A stretch of DNA of 64,000 nucleotides from Candidatus Mycalebacterium zealandia (GTDB lineage: Bacteria; Desulfobacterota_D; UBA1144; Nemesobacterales; Mycalebacteriaceae). Of the stretch, positions 8,445 to 17,706 are shown piece by piece (within the stretch, counting starts at the first letter, position 1; every line of letters begins with the position of its first letter). The notes below the pieces were generated by a model. The model made no database searches and was not told the origin of the DNA. It worked only from the letters and a program-made list of their open reading frames with translations. Position numbers and translations under genes: made by a program. The stretch covers positions 372,001 through 436,000 of the forward strand of contig CP046180.1 in assembly GCA_014075295.1 (NCBI GenBank). Reading direction: 5' to 3'.

Positions 8445-11400
8445 TCAGAAGCGGACATGAAACTGCGCCGAGCCGGTGTAATGGCGCATATCCTCTCTAA
8501 ATTCAACCTCGTAACCGATTTTCAGAGCGAGGTGTTTATTGTCCGACATTATAATTTTTCCACCGGCGGCATAGCGGAGTTTGTCTTCGGTTCCGTTGCG
8601 GAAAATATTGTAATCGGTGTTGAAGAGGCTTGCGGGCGCGGGTTTGTTGTCCGCAGAGAAATCGTAGTAAATTCCGCCTTCTATTTCCGGCTGCACGGTT
8701 GTTCTGAGAACGGTTTTCAGCGGGTTGAAGGCGATGTTAATTTTCAGCCCCGCTTCAGTGGAAGTGGTTTCTCTTGTTTTCAGGGAAATGCCGAGCCCTC
8801 CGGTTTCCCGGTAAGGGTCAATTGACGACCTTCCGAACATAAAGGACGCTTCGGGTTTTATTCTTACAGGCAAGTTTTTCAACATTTCCACCCCCGCGGA
8901 CACCTTCGCTCCGTAAACAAGGACATCGCTTTCTCCGCTGATTATGCCCGTGGTTGACGCGAACCTTTCCGATTCATAGTCATGCACGCCCGCGGAAACA
9001 ATTCCAGTCGCGGAAAGTCTTCCGTGGTCGTATTTTGTGTAGATTGCTCCGTGAAAACCTTCGGTTTTTTCCGTTACGCGCTCGCCTGTTGTTTCCAGAA
9101 AAGAAGCGGCTCCTGCAATTCCCACGCCCATTCTTTCGTTGAACAACAGTCTGTGAATTCCCGCGAAGAATCCGCGTGAGCCGATTTCATACAAATTCCC
9201 CGAAGAGGTCTTTTCAAAACCGCCGCCGAAAATTCTGTAAGTCGGAGCTGGCTGAGGGCTCTCCCACAGCATAAGATGAACCGCCTCAACCACACGGTCC
9301 TCAATGGAACTGAAGAATTTTCTCTGAAGGTCTATTATTTCGTAGTCAACGCCTCCGTGCTCGCTTGGAATCAGCTCGGTTATCTGCGCTTCCGAAGTGC
9401 GACCATTGCCAATTTCCTCAACCGTTATTGATGAATTCTGGTCAACCCTGCCTGCGACCAGAGATGCTTGAATGACAGTCGCAAGTTCGCGCGGGTTTGA
9501 GCCGTTAAACGCCGTTTCTATCTCCTGACGCGCGCCTTCTGGTGAGTCAAAAGCCACGCGCAATCCGTTGTCTTCGTGCACGACGTCGGTGAAAAGACCG
9601 GGGTCTGTAATTTCAGTGTTCTCGTCTATGCCTGCGGTGTCGCCTTCAAAAATGGGAATTGACATGTTTGCGGTTTGCGAAAGGTCAAACGCGCTCAACC
9701 CCCGCACATTGATTGAGGAATTGGCGGCTGTGTGGATGCTGCCAGCGATTATTTTTCCTGAGTTCGCGGCGGTCCCGTTTCCTCCGCTTGCCGGTATTTC
9801 AATCACTATATTGAATGAGAGATTTCCCTGTTCAACGGACAGATTGCCCGATGTTCCCAAATCAACCGTTCTTTCTATGGAGAGAATTCCCTCTCCCGTT
9901 TTCCTGAGCGATTCAAAGTTTCTGTAAAGCTTGTCCGCGCCAACATTATTTCCGTTCAAAACGCGGGTTGTACCAACGCTCGCGTTCACGTTGATTGTGT
10001 CCGTTCCGTCTAGCGCGTCTATATATTCAATGCCGCTGTCGCTCACGCTAACGGTCCACATGTTGTCATTGTCGGACAGTTCCGCGCGCTCGAAGTTTTG
10101 CAGTCTCGCGAGTGCAGAGCCGTCATGGTTTCCATCTCCGAATATAGCCGTGTCTGTTCCGCCGAGCGCGTCAATGTTTTCAAGCCCGCGACCATTTTCC
10201 GTAACCGTCCACATGTTGTCATTGTCGGACAGGGTTACCTGTTCAAAGTTTCTGTAAAGTCCGTCCGAGGAGTTTATGTTTACCGCGCTGTGGTTGCCGT
10301 CTCCGAACGCGAGCGTGTCTGTTCCGCCGAGCGCGTTTATCCACTGCCATCCCGAAGTTGAGTCACTTGCCGAAACAACCCAGATGTCATTGTTGTCGCT
10401 TGTGGCGACCGCGACCTGTTCAAAATTCGAATAGTTTCCATAGGCGGGCATAGTTAAATCTCCCACGGAGAATGAAGAGTCCGCCGCGTTGAAAGAATTG
10501 TCGTTATTGGCGTCTTCAAGGATTTCTTCAAGCATGTCGGTTCCGCCGCCCGCGTTAATACTTTCAAGGTTCTGGTCGTTGTCCGTAATAGTCCAGATGT
10601 TGTTGTTGTCGGACAGAGTTACACGTTCAAAATTTCTGTAAATTCCGTCTGAGTTTACGTTCACCGCGCTGTGGTTGCCGTCTCCGAACGCAAGCGTGTC
10701 TGTTCCGCCGAGCGCGTCAACTCTTGAGAGACTCCTGTTGTTGTCCGTAACCGTCCACCTGTTGTCATTTTCGGACAGGGTTACCTGCTCAAAATTTCTG
10801 TAAATCCCGTTCGCGCTTACGTTTGATCCGCTACGGTCTCCGAGAGCGAGCGTGTCTGTTCCGCCGAGCGCGTCAATGTACTCAAGGTTGAAATCGCTGT
10901 CCGTTGCCGCCCATGTGTTTTCCGCGTCAGACAAGAACGCCTGTTCAAAGTTTCTGTAAAGCCCGCTTGAGGAGTTTACGTTTACCGCGCTGTGGTTGCC
11001 GTCTCCGAACACAAGAGCGTCCGAGCCGTTCATCGCGTCAATGAAGTTAAGGTCGCTGTCGTTCGCGCCGACAAACCATACGTTGTCTTCGTCCGACAGG
11101 GTCGCCTGTTCAAAATTCCTGTATCTTGACAGCACCTCTCCGTTATGGCTTCCGTTGCCAAACGCAATTGTGTCTGTTCCGCCGAGCGCGTCAATGTTTT
11201 CAAGCCCGCGATCATTTTCCGTAACCGTCCACCTGTTGTTATTGTCGGACAGAATTACCTGTTCAAAGTTTCTGTAGCGTCCGCCTATGCTCATGTTTGC
11301 CGATGAGTGGTTGCCGTCTCCGAGTGCGAGCGTGTCGGTTCCGCCGCGCGCGTTTATCCAAGTCCATTCCGTTGTAAAATCGGCTGCCGAATTGACAACC

Positions 11401-13364
11401 CACGTGTCATTTTCGTCCGTCATGCCAATGGCGATTCTCTCAAAATTTGAGTAGTTTCCGTATTCCGGAGAAGCCAGCAGTTGTTCCGGCGTGGATGATA
11501 TGTCGTCCGCGTTGTAGGAGTTGTTACTTTGGCCGTCCCGGAGCATAATTTCCAGAATGTCCGTTCCGCCAAGCGCGTCAATGCTTTCAAGGTTGATGTC
11601 GTTGCTTGTTTCCGCCCAGGTGTCAGCTCCGTCAGACAGAGTTACGCGCTCAAAGTTTCTGTAGTGTCCGCTTGAATGAATATTATTCGCGCTGTGGCTT
11701 CCCGCGCCGAGAGCGAGCGTATCCGTTCCGCCGAGCGCATCAATGACTTCAAGGTCAGAGTCGCCTACGGTAAAAGACCATGTGTTGTCATTGTCGGACA
11801 GCGTTGTGCGTTCAAAATTTCTGTAAAATCCGTTTAAGGAGTTAATGTTCGCCGCGCTATGGTTGCCGTCTCCGAGCGTGAGCGTGTCCGTGCCGCCGCC
11901 CGCGTTTACCCACTGCCAGCGGGATGTTTCCTCGTTTGTTGAAGCGACCCATGTGTCGTCCGCGTCCGTTGTTGAAACCGCGACCTGCTCAAAATTCGAA
12001 TAGTTCGCGAAAGCCGCGTCGGTCGCCAGAGAGTCCACGGAAAATGCGGAGTCCGCTATGCTTAAAAGCCCGTCTCCGGTTAAGTCCGTTATGGAGGTTT
12101 CAAGAGTGTCCGTGCCGCCGCCCGCATTAATGCTCTCAAGGTTCTGGTCGTTGTCCGTAACCGTCCAGTTGTTGTCGTTGTTTGAAAGGAATGCGCGCTC
12201 AAAATTTCTGTAGCCCCGGCTCTGGGTTAGTTGAGATGAGGTGGTAACCCCGTCTCCCAGTATTACTGTGTCCGTTCCGCCGAGCGCATCAACGTATTCA
12301 AGGTCTGAATCGTTAGAGCCGATAGTCCATGTGTTGTCGTTTTCTGAAAGGGTCGCGCGGTTGAAGTTCAAATATTTCGTCAAATCGTTGCCGCTGTGGT
12401 TGCCGTCTCCGAACACAACCGTGTCCGCCGTTCCGCCGAGTGCGTCAATGACAGAGAGTCCGCCGTCGTTGTCCGTAACCGTCCAGATGTTGTCATTGTC
12501 GGAAAGTGTTACCTGTTCAAAGTTTCTGTAAACGCTTGAGGAGTTGATGTTAACCGCGCTGTGGTCTCCGTCTCCAAGCGCAAGCGTGTCTATTCCGCCG
12601 CGCGCGTTTATCCACTGCCAGCGGGATATCTCCTCGTTTGTTGAAGAGACCCATGTGTCGTTCGCGTCCGTTGTTGAAACCGCGACCTGCTCAAAATTCA
12701 GGTAGTTCGCGAAAGCCGCGTCGGTCATCAGAGAGTTCAGGGAAAATGTGGAGTCCGCTATGCTCAAAAACCCGTCTTCGTTTGAGTCCGTTACGGAGGT
12801 TTCAAGGGTGTCAGTTCCGCCGCCCGCGTTAATACTTTCAAGGCTGGTGTCGTTGCTTGTTCGCACCCAGATGTCGTCTCCGTCCGACAGGGTTACGTGC
12901 TCAAAGTTTCTGTAAAGCCCGCTGGCGCCGATGCCGTCCGAGTTGCGAAGCAGGTTTCCGACCGAAAGCGTGTCTGCGCCTCCGCGCGCGTCTATGAATT
13001 CAAGCAACACGTCGTTGTTGGTTACGGTCCAGGAGTCATTGCCGTTTTCCGACAAGTAAGCGCGTTCAAAGTTTCTGAACACTCCGCCCGGGTGAATTTC
13101 CACTGCGCTGAAGTTTCCGCCCGCGCCCGTAACAGTAATGGAGTCGATTCCGCCTCCAAAGTCCTCAAACGAACCGTTTGTGAAAAACTCCGTGCTCAAA
13201 GAGGGGATTTGGAGTTCGTCATCATCGGCTCCTTCAATAATGCTCATGTTGACGGTTTCGCCGTCTGATATGGTTCTGACAACCGCTTCCGCCGCCGGAT
13301 TATGACAGAAAAGAATGAGCGCGTAAATCAGCAGAAAAACCGGATTGCCAATTATTTTTCTCAT
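8445..13364 (-). CDS. Giant autotransporter with about 18 tandem repeats and a C-terminal beta-barrel
   Basis: 1639 residues. A Sec signal peptide (1-27, ending PAAEA) comes first. Residues about 75-1150 hold roughly 18 repeats of 50-80 residues built on a (Y/F)RNFE(Q/R)-x-x-LSD-x-DN-x-W element and an IDALGGTDTLAFGDGNHS element. Four longer repeats carry a 12-residue loop resembling dockerin/EF-hand calcium sites. A pertactin-like junction is followed by a barrel of about 280 residues starting near YRIFGGGFEK and ending in Phe (SAQFHVRF). This fits type Va secretion: passenger exported through the barrel. Likely role is adhesion or a surface layer. GGAG precedes the ATG. No Cys-rich or protease motif was seen in the passenger. 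Confidence 0.88.
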   Translation of the reverse strand: MRKIIGNPVFLLIYALILFCHNPAAEAVVRTISDGETVNMSIIEGADDDELQIPSLSTEFFTNGSFEDFGGGIDSITVTGAGGNFSAVEIHPGGVFRNFERAYLSENGNDSWTVTNNDVLLEFIDARGGADTLSVGNLLRNSDGIGASGLYRNFEHVTLSDGDDIWVRTSNDTSLESINAGGGTDTLETSVTDSNEDGFLSIADSTFSLNSLMTDAAFANYLNFEQVAVSTTDANDTWVSSTNEEISRWQWINARGGIDTLALGDGDHSAVNINSSSVYRNFEQVTLSDNDNIWTVTDNDGGLSVIDALGGTADTVVFGDGNHSGNDLTKYLNFNRATLSENDNTWTIGSNDSDLEYVDALGGTDTVILGDGVTTSSQLTQSRGYRNFERAFLSNNDNNWTVTDNDQNLESINAGGGTDTLETSITDLTGDGLLSIADSAFSVDSLATDAAFANYSNFEQVAVSTTDADDTWVASTNEETSRWQWVNAGGGTDTLTLGDGNHSAANINSLNGFYRNFERTTLSDNDNTWSFTVGDSDLEVIDALGGTDTLALGAGSHSANNIHSSGHYRNFERVTLSDGADTWAETSNDINLESIDALGGTDILEIMLRDGQSNNSYNADDISSTPEQLLASPEYGNYSNFERIAIGMTDENDTWVVNSAADFTTEWTWINARGGTDTLALGDGNHSSANMSIGGRYRNFEQVILSDNNNRWTVTENDRGLENIDALGGTDTIAFGNGSHNGEVLSRYRNFEQATLSDEDNVWFVGANDSDLNFIDAMNGSDALVFGDGNHSAVNVNSSSGLYRNFEQAFLSDAENTWAATDSDFNLEYIDALGGTDTLALGDRSGSNVSANGIYRNFEQVTLSENDNRWTVTDNNRSLSRVDALGGTDTLAFGDGNHSAVNVNSDGIYRNFERVTLSDNNNIWTITDNDQNLESINAGGGTDMLEEILEDANNDNSFNAADSSFSVGDLTMPAYGNYSNFEQVAVATSDNNDIWVVSASDSTSGWQWINALGGTDTLAFGDGNHSAVNINSSDGLYRNFEQVTLSDNDNMWTVTENGRGLENIDALGGTDTAIFGDGNHDGSALARLQNFERAELSDNDNMWTVSVSDSGIEYIDALDGTDTINVNASVGTTRVLNGNNVGADKLYRNFESLRKTGEGILSIERTVDLGTSGNLSVEQGNLSFNIVIEIPASGGNGTAANSGKIIAGSIHTAANSSINVRGLSAFDLSQTANMSIPIFEGDTAGIDENTEITDPGLFTDVVHEDNGLRVAFDSPEGARQEIETAFNGSNPRELATVIQASLVAGRVDQNSSITVEEIGNGRTSEAQITELIPSEHGGVDYEIIDLQRKFFSSIEDRVVEAVHLMLWESPQPAPTYRIFGGGFEKTSSGNLYEIGSRGFFAGIHRLLFNERMGVGIAGAASFLETTGERVTEKTEGFHGAIYTKYDHGRLSATGIVSAGVHDYESERFASTTGIISGESDVLVYGAKVSAGVEMLKNLPVRIKPEASFMFGRSSIDPYRETGGLGISLKTRETTSTEAGLKINIAFNPLKTVLRTTVQPEIEGGIYYDFSADNKPAPASLFNTDYNIFRNGTEDKLRYAAGGKIIMSDNKHLALKIGYEVEFREDMRHYTGSAQFHVRF
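10479..10514 (-). repeat. Dockerin-like calcium loop in autotransporter (fourth copy in the protein)
   Basis: Encodes DANNDNSFNAAD. Positions 1, 3, 5, 9 and 12 carry oxygen ligands, as in dockerin/EF-hand loops, but Gly6 is replaced by Asn. It sits in an expanded repeat that ends YGNYSNFEQVAVATSDNNDIW. Confidence 0.5.
11502..11537 (-). repeat. Degenerate dockerin-like loop in autotransporter (third copy in the protein)
   Basis: Encodes DGQSNNSYNADD. This is the most degenerate of the four loops: Asp5 has become Asn and Gly6 has become Asn. The expanded repeat around it is preserved and leads into YGNYSNFERIAIGMTDENDTW. Confidence 0.4.
12051..12086 (-). repeat. Dockerin-like calcium loop in autotransporter (second copy in the protein)
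   Basis: Encodes DLTGDGLLSIAD, with Asp1, Asp5-Gly6, a hydrophobic residue 8, Ser9 and Asp12, as in dockerin loops (D-x-N-x-D-G-x-(I/V/L)-N/S-x-x-D). It is followed by an Ala-rich helix-like linker and the next NFE unit. Confidence 0.55.
12753..12788 (-). repeat. Dockerin-like calcium loop in autotransporter (first copy in the protein)
   Basis: Encodes DSNEDGFLSIAD, a full match to the dockerin/EF-hand ligand pattern (Asp1, Asn3, Asp5, Gly6, Leu8, Ser9, Asp12). It lies within an expanded repeat and is nearly identical in context to the copy at 12051-12086, suggesting duplication of a multi-repeat block. Confidence 0.55.
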
Positions 13365-13412
13365 AATGATTTTGCTCCGGCAAATATTTCTGAAACGTGA
13401 AGTGTTTGTTGT

Positions 13413-13424
13413 TTTGTCGACAAA
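13413..13424. promoter_or_regulatory. 12-bp perfect palindrome upstream of the autotransporter
   Basis: TTTGTCGACAAA lies 48 nt upstream of the autotransporter ATG, in the 106-nt gap between it and holB. It could be an operator controlling the surface protein separately from tmk-holB. There is no direct evidence of binding. Confidence 0.3.
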
Positions 13425-13470
13425 CTTTTTACTCTGTTGCGTTCCCTGTTTTTAATACGAATTTCTTACT

Positions 13471-14475
13471 CTATATGTTTGCTATTTTTAATACAAAATT
13501 CTCAAGCGCTATGCGGCAGTTGAGATTTCGCGCTTTTATGCCCGCCATCGTGTTTTCAAATTCAAGCGCTTTCTCAACTATTTCAGAGGGTTTGCGCCGC
13601 CGGGCGAAATCGGCGGAAACATCGCTCAAAGCGCCGTATGTGAATTCATTTGCTCCCGCGCTTGCCCGTAGCAGGTCGCGAATCCACAACGCCGTGAATT
13701 CGGCGAAGTTTTCTGCTTGAACTCTCTGTTCCGCGTTTCCTTTCGCTTTGCCGAGCAGATTTTCCACGAAAGCGAAAACCTCAGACGGTTTGCGCGCGTC
13801 AATTCCGGCAAGGGCTTTGACCGTTTCCACTATTTTGCCCGCCTCTTCGGAGGTGATTTTTAACGCCTTGCCGGGGCTGCCGTCGGTGATTTTTACCGCG
13901 AGTTCAATCTCTTCCGCCGAAAGTTCGCCCTTTTCGTTGAGTTTTTCGCGCGCGACCGTTCCGTCAAGTTTTCCGAACCCGACTGTGTGGCATCTTGAGC
14001 GTATGGTTGGCAGAATCATCAGAGGCAGGTCGGTTATGAGAATTATGACCGAGTAGGGAGGCGGCTCTTCAAGTGTTTTCAAAAACGCGTTCTGCGCGTT
14101 TGAGTTCATTCTCTGCGCGCCGTCAACAATGAAGATTTTGTATTGAGATTCAAAGGGTTTGAGAAAGATTCCCCTCTCAATCCCGTTCCGCACGTTGTCA
14201 ACCGTGATGGCGTTTTTGTCTTTGTATTCAAAAAGTGAAACATCGGGATGGATTTTGGCGTCAATCCTTTCGCAGACCGGGCAATCCCGGTGCGCGCTTT
14301 CCGCCCGCCCGCGCTTTTCGGGGCATATCAACTCTTTTGCGAATGATATGGCGGTGAGTTTTTTTCCAACGCCTTCTGGACCGGAAAACAGGTAGGCGTG
14401 AGCAATCCGTTCGTCCGAAGCTGCTCTTTGAAGGGTTTTTTTCGCAAGCGAGTGTCCGTCTATTTCTTCAAACAT
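13471..14475 (-). CDS. holB: DNA polymerase III delta' subunit
   Basis: Clamp-loader AAA+ subunit, 334 residues from MFEEIDGHSLAKK. The P-loop is GPEGVGKK (32-39). Cysteines near 52, 65 and 68 (ICPEK, CPVC) belong to the zinc module. NAQNAFLKTLEEPPPYS is the sensor/SRC-type region of the family, and TIRSRCHTV carries the SRC motif. The frame stays open 86 codons upstream, inside tmk, but those residues are not delta'-like, and the ATG at 14475 lies only 4 nt after the tmk stop. The tmk-holB pairing is common in bacteria. Confidence 0.9.
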   Translation of the reverse strand: MFEEIDGHSLAKKTLQRAASDERIAHAYLFSGPEGVGKKLTAISFAKELICPEKRGRAESAHRDCPVCERIDAKIHPDVSLFEYKDKNAITVDNVRNGIERGIFLKPFESQYKIFIVDGAQRMNSNAQNAFLKTLEEPPPYSVIILITDLPLMILPTIRSRCHTVGFGKLDGTVAREKLNEKGELSAEEIELAVKITDGSPGKALKITSEEAGKIVETVKALAGIDARKPSEVFAFVENLLGKAKGNAEQRVQAENFAEFTALWIRDLLRASAGANEFTYGALSDVSADFARRRKPSEIVEKALEFENTMAGIKARNLNCRIALENFVLKIANI

Positions 14476-14479
14476 ATTC

Positions 14480-15106
14480 TTAACCAATTTCCCTTTTGAC
14501 CGCCGCGCAAACCGCTTTGTGGGTGTCCGCAATTTCCCCGGTCGCATCAATGACTTTGATTCTCTCGGGCGAGTTTTCCGCTTCGGACAAAAATCCCGAA
14601 CGCAGGAGGCTGTAAAAGTTTTTCGTTTCCCTGTCCATTCTGTTGGAGTCTTTGACGGTTTTTTTCCTGTTTTGTAAACGTTGCATGCACTTCTCAATGG
14701 GCACATCAAGAAACAGTGTGATGTCCGGCACAACTCCGAGCGCTGACTTTTTTGCCACCGATTTTACAAATTCAAGGTCAATACCCCTTCCGTAGCCCTG
14801 ATAGACGACCGTTGAGTCAAAGAATCTGTCCGAAATGACGGTTTTCCCTTCGTCCAGAGCAGGTTTTACCACTTTTTGAACATGGTGGATTCTGTCGGCG
14901 CAAAACAGAAAAATCTCCGCGAGAGGGTCTATTTTTTTCATCCCCTCCATAAGAATTGTGTTTCTTATGCTTTGCCCTATTTCCCCGCCGTCTCCGGGCT
15001 CGTGTGTAAGCGCAGTTTTTTCGCCCTTTTTTTCAAGGCGGTCGTGCAACAACGCGGCTTGCGTTGATTTTCCGCAACCGTCAATTCCCTCAAAAGTGAT
15101 AAACAT
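14480..15106 (-). CDS. tmk: Thymidylate kinase
   Basis: 208 residues from MFITFEGIDGCGKST, whose P-loop lies at residues 7-15. It phosphorylates dTMP to dTDP. DRFFDSTVVYQGYGRG is the DRY/dTMP-binding region and FLDVPIEKCMQRL is typical. An upstream in-frame ATG at 15139 would add 11 unlikely residues. It is the first gene of the tmk-holB pair. The 104-nt gap to the divergent cofG must carry both promoters. Confidence 0.94.
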   Translation of the reverse strand: MFITFEGIDGCGKSTQAALLHDRLEKKGEKTALTHEPGDGGEIGQSIRNTILMEGMKKIDPLAEIFLFCADRIHHVQKVVKPALDEGKTVISDRFFDSTVVYQGYGRGIDLEFVKSVAKKSALGVVPDITLFLDVPIEKCMQRLQNRKKTVKDSNRMDRETKNFYSLLRSGFLSEAENSPERIKVIDATGEIADTHKAVCAAVKREIG

Positions 15107-15210
15107 AGGACTGATTGGCGGCGCGATACCGTTTAACATTCTTGAAATAACACGCCTTATATGTGAGTATAACTGCTGAATTGCGCCGGTGAGGGGGCGG
15201 CAGTAGTGAT

Positions 15211-16470
15211 ATGGGGTTTGAGTGTTCCGAAAATGAGATTTTTGACCGTTCGCGTTTGGAGTTTATGGCGCGTGTTGCGGGGCTTAATGCTTCGGAGATT
15301 CCGACTCCTGACCCGCAAGTGGCGAGGATTTGCGAAAAAGCCGCCCGCGGAGACGGGATTTCCCCGGGTAACGCCCTGTTTCTCGCCGGAATCGCGGAGC
15401 CTCAGATTCCCGTTCTTTTAAGTGCCGCGTCTTTTCTCGCCGTCCGCTCGCACGGCAAAGAACTCACATACTCAAAAAATGTTTTCGTTCCCCTTACACG
15501 TCTTTGTAGAAATCACTGCGGATATTGCACTTTCAAGATAGAGCCCGGAGACGCGGAGTTGTTCATACCTCCCGACGAGGTTGATGAAATAGCCCGCAAG
15601 GGCGCGGAACTCGGTTGCACGGAGTTGCTTTTCGTTCTCGGAGACAAACCCGAAGCCGTTTACGACGAATACAGGAAAGAACTTGGCGGTCTCGGATGCT
15701 CAACAACCGCTGAATATCTCGCCGAGGTGTGCGAGTCCGCCGTGGGGCGCGGGATTTTTCCCCATTCAAACCTCGGTCTTGCCACCAAGGAAGAGCTTTC
15801 GCGCCTCAAACAGAGCAATCCGAGTATGGGACTTATGCTTGAGAACATCAGCCCCCGTCTTCTCAAACCCGGAAACGCGCACCACCGTTGCGCGGACAAA
15901 GTGCCAAAACTCAGAATGGAAACCATGGAGCGCGCCGGAAACTTGAGAATTCCCTGGACGAGCGGAATCCTTGTTGGCATAGGCGAGACGCGCGCGGAAA
16001 GAGTTGACTCGCTTTTCGCTCTCAAAGATTTGTCAGACCGGCTGGGGCATATTCAGGAGATTATAATTCAGAACTTCAGCCCGAAAGACGGCATCGCGAT
16101 GGAGGGTTTTCCGCCGCCGGATTTTGCCGACATGCTCAAAACGGTCGCGGTCGCGCGTCTTGTATTCGGGGGCGGGATGAACATTCAGGTTCCTCCCAAC
16201 CTCAACGGCGAAACCTACGCGAATTTCATTCCCGCCGGAATAAACGACCTTGGCGGAGTGTCGCCGCTCACGATTGACTATGTAAATCCCGAAGCCCCGT
16301 GGCCTCTGCTTGAAGAGATGAGCACGCAGGTTTCGGCTCTGGGATTTGAACTTAGGGAGCGGCTTCCAGTCTATCCCCAATACATGAACACCGAGTTTCT
16401 TGAACCGCAGATGCTTGAAATGGTAAAAGCCCGCGTTGATGAGCGGGGGCTTGTTCCGGAGGCGAATTGA
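15211..16470 (+). CDS. cofG: 7,8-didemethyl-8-hydroxy-5-deazariboflavin synthase, CofG subunit
   Basis: Radical SAM enzyme, 419 residues, with the cluster motif at Cys99, Cys103 and Cys106 (CRNHCGYC). The following TFKIEPGDAELFIPPDEV and ELLFVLGDKPE are characteristic of CofG. With CofH it makes Fo, the deazaflavin chromophore of coenzyme F420, from tyrosine and 5-amino-6-ribitylaminouracil. The first about 80 residues are longer than in some CofG proteins. GAGGGGG lies about 15 nt before the ATG, so the exact start is not certain. cofH follows with a 2-nt gap. Confidence 0.93.
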   Translation: MGFECSENEIFDRSRLEFMARVAGLNASEIPTPDPQVARICEKAARGDGISPGNALFLAGIAEPQIPVLLSAASFLAVRSHGKELTYSKNVFVPLTRLCRNHCGYCTFKIEPGDAELFIPPDEVDEIARKGAELGCTELLFVLGDKPEAVYDEYRKELGGLGCSTTAEYLAEVCESAVGRGIFPHSNLGLATKEELSRLKQSNPSMGLMLENISPRLLKPGNAHHRCADKVPKLRMETMERAGNLRIPWTSGILVGIGETRAERVDSLFALKDLSDRLGHIQEIIIQNFSPKDGIAMEGFPPPDFADMLKTVAVARLVFGGGMNIQVPPNLNGETYANFIPAGINDLGGVSPLTIDYVNPEAPWPLLEEMSTQVSALGFELRERLPVYPQYMNTEFLEPQMLEMVKARVDERGLVPEAN

Positions 16471-16472
16471 AT

Positions 16473-17705
16473 ATGTCCGCTCAGTTGAAAGATTTGATGG
16501 ATTTGATAAATGACCGGCGCTCTTCCGGGCTTGAGGCGTGTCTCGCGCGCGTGGATTCGGGGCTTGCAAAAATTATAAGCAAGCCGTTTGAGTCAAAAGA
16601 GGTTTCGGTTTCCGATGCGGACGCGCTTTTTGCGATTACCGAGCCCGACGAAATTGCCGCCCTTGCAATTGCCGCGGACGATTTGAGAAAAGAGGATGTC
16701 GGTGATGTTGTTACGTACGTTGTCAATAGAAACATAAACTTCACAAACATCTGCGACGTTTATTGCGGTTTTTGCAATTTTATGGCGCCCGAAGGCGACG
16801 ATAAAGCGTATTTCCTCTCAATGGAGGAGATAGCGGCAAAAACAAAAGAGGCGTGGGAAATAGGCGCGACCGAGGTGTGCATGCAGGGCGGAATGCACCC
16901 CAAGATTGACGGCAACTACTATGTGGATTTGATAAAGAACGTCAAAAAAGCGGTTCCGGGAATGCACACTCACGCGTTTTCGCCCTACGAAGTCTGGTAT
17001 GGTGCGCACACTCTCGGCATTGAGGAAACTGATTTTATCAACATGCTCAAAGACGCGGGGCACGACACTTTTCCCGGTACCGCCGCCGAGGTGCTTGTTG
17101 AGGAAGTAAGAAAGAAAATCGCTCCGCGCAAAATTCCGACTGAAGTATGGATTCGGGTCGTTGAAAAAATTCACAAAGCCGGCATGAGAACCACCTCAAC
17201 AATAATGTACGGACATCTTGACGAGCCGCGCCACTGGTCTGTCCACCTCGGAGTTCTGCGCGACATACAGAAGCGCACAGGGGGCTTTACCGAGTTTGTT
17301 CCACTGCGTTTTATTCCTTGGGAGACGCGCATTTTTCAGAAATCAAAAGGCAAGGTTCACGAGGGTCCGACGGACTTGCACCAACTTAAAATGTATGCCG
17401 TCTCGCGCCTTTTCCTGCGCGGCTGGATAGACAATATTCAGGTGTCGTGGGTGAAGCAGGGACCGGAGTTTGCGCAGTTTTCACTCACCGCCGGAGCCAA
17501 TGATTTCGGCGGAACGCTTATGGAAGAGCAGATTTCACGAAAAGCGGGCGCGAGTTACGGGCAGTATTTCCCTCCTGAGCAGTTCCGCCGCCTTACGCGT
17601 GAAATAGGGCGTATTCCGGCTGAAAGAAATACGGTTTATGGCATTTTGAAAACATTTGACGAAAAGTTCGAAGACACAAGCGCGGATATGCGGAAAAACC
17701 TCTGA
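16473..17705 (+). CDS. cofH: 5-amino-6-(D-ribitylamino)uracil-L-tyrosine 4-hydroxyphenyl transferase, CofH subunit
   Basis: Radical SAM protein, 410 residues, cluster motif Cys94, Cys98, Cys101 (CDVYCGFC). MQGGMHPKIDGNYYVDL and FPGTAAEVLVEEVRKKIAPRK are typical of CofH and set it apart from the related menaquinone enzymes MqnE and MqnC. It joins the tyrosine-derived group to the ribityl-uracil before CofG closes the ring. ATG 16473 is 10 nt after GGAGG (16458-16462). A TTG at 16467 is in frame but too close to the ribosome site. CofC, CofD and CofE are not in the window. Confidence 0.93.
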   Translation: MSAQLKDLMDLINDRRSSGLEACLARVDSGLAKIISKPFESKEVSVSDADALFAITEPDEIAALAIAADDLRKEDVGDVVTYVVNRNINFTNICDVYCGFCNFMAPEGDDKAYFLSMEEIAAKTKEAWEIGATEVCMQGGMHPKIDGNYYVDLIKNVKKAVPGMHTHAFSPYEVWYGAHTLGIEETDFINMLKDAGHDTFPGTAAEVLVEEVRKKIAPRKIPTEVWIRVVEKIHKAGMRTTSTIMYGHLDEPRHWSVHLGVLRDIQKRTGGFTEFVPLRFIPWETRIFQKSKGKVHEGPTDLHQLKMYAVSRLFLRGWIDNIQVSWVKQGPEFAQFSLTAGANDFGGTLMEEQISRKAGASYGQYFPPEQFRRLTREIGRIPAERNTVYGILKTFDEKFEDTSADMRKNL

Positions 17706-17706
17706 A

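Noticed and set aside
11924-12832. Two similar plus-strand frames (11924-12130 and 12638-12832)
   Set aside because: Both are antisense shadows of duplicated autotransporter repeats, which is why they resemble each other.
8900-13300. Tandem repeats considered as a CRISPR array or satellite DNA
   Set aside because: The repeats are coding, 150-240 bp long and diverged mainly by substitutions that keep one frame open. No short constant repeat with unique spacers exists.
15206-15421. Alternative frame at the cofG start
   Set aside because: It overlaps the conserved cofG frame and encodes an Arg-rich sequence of no family.
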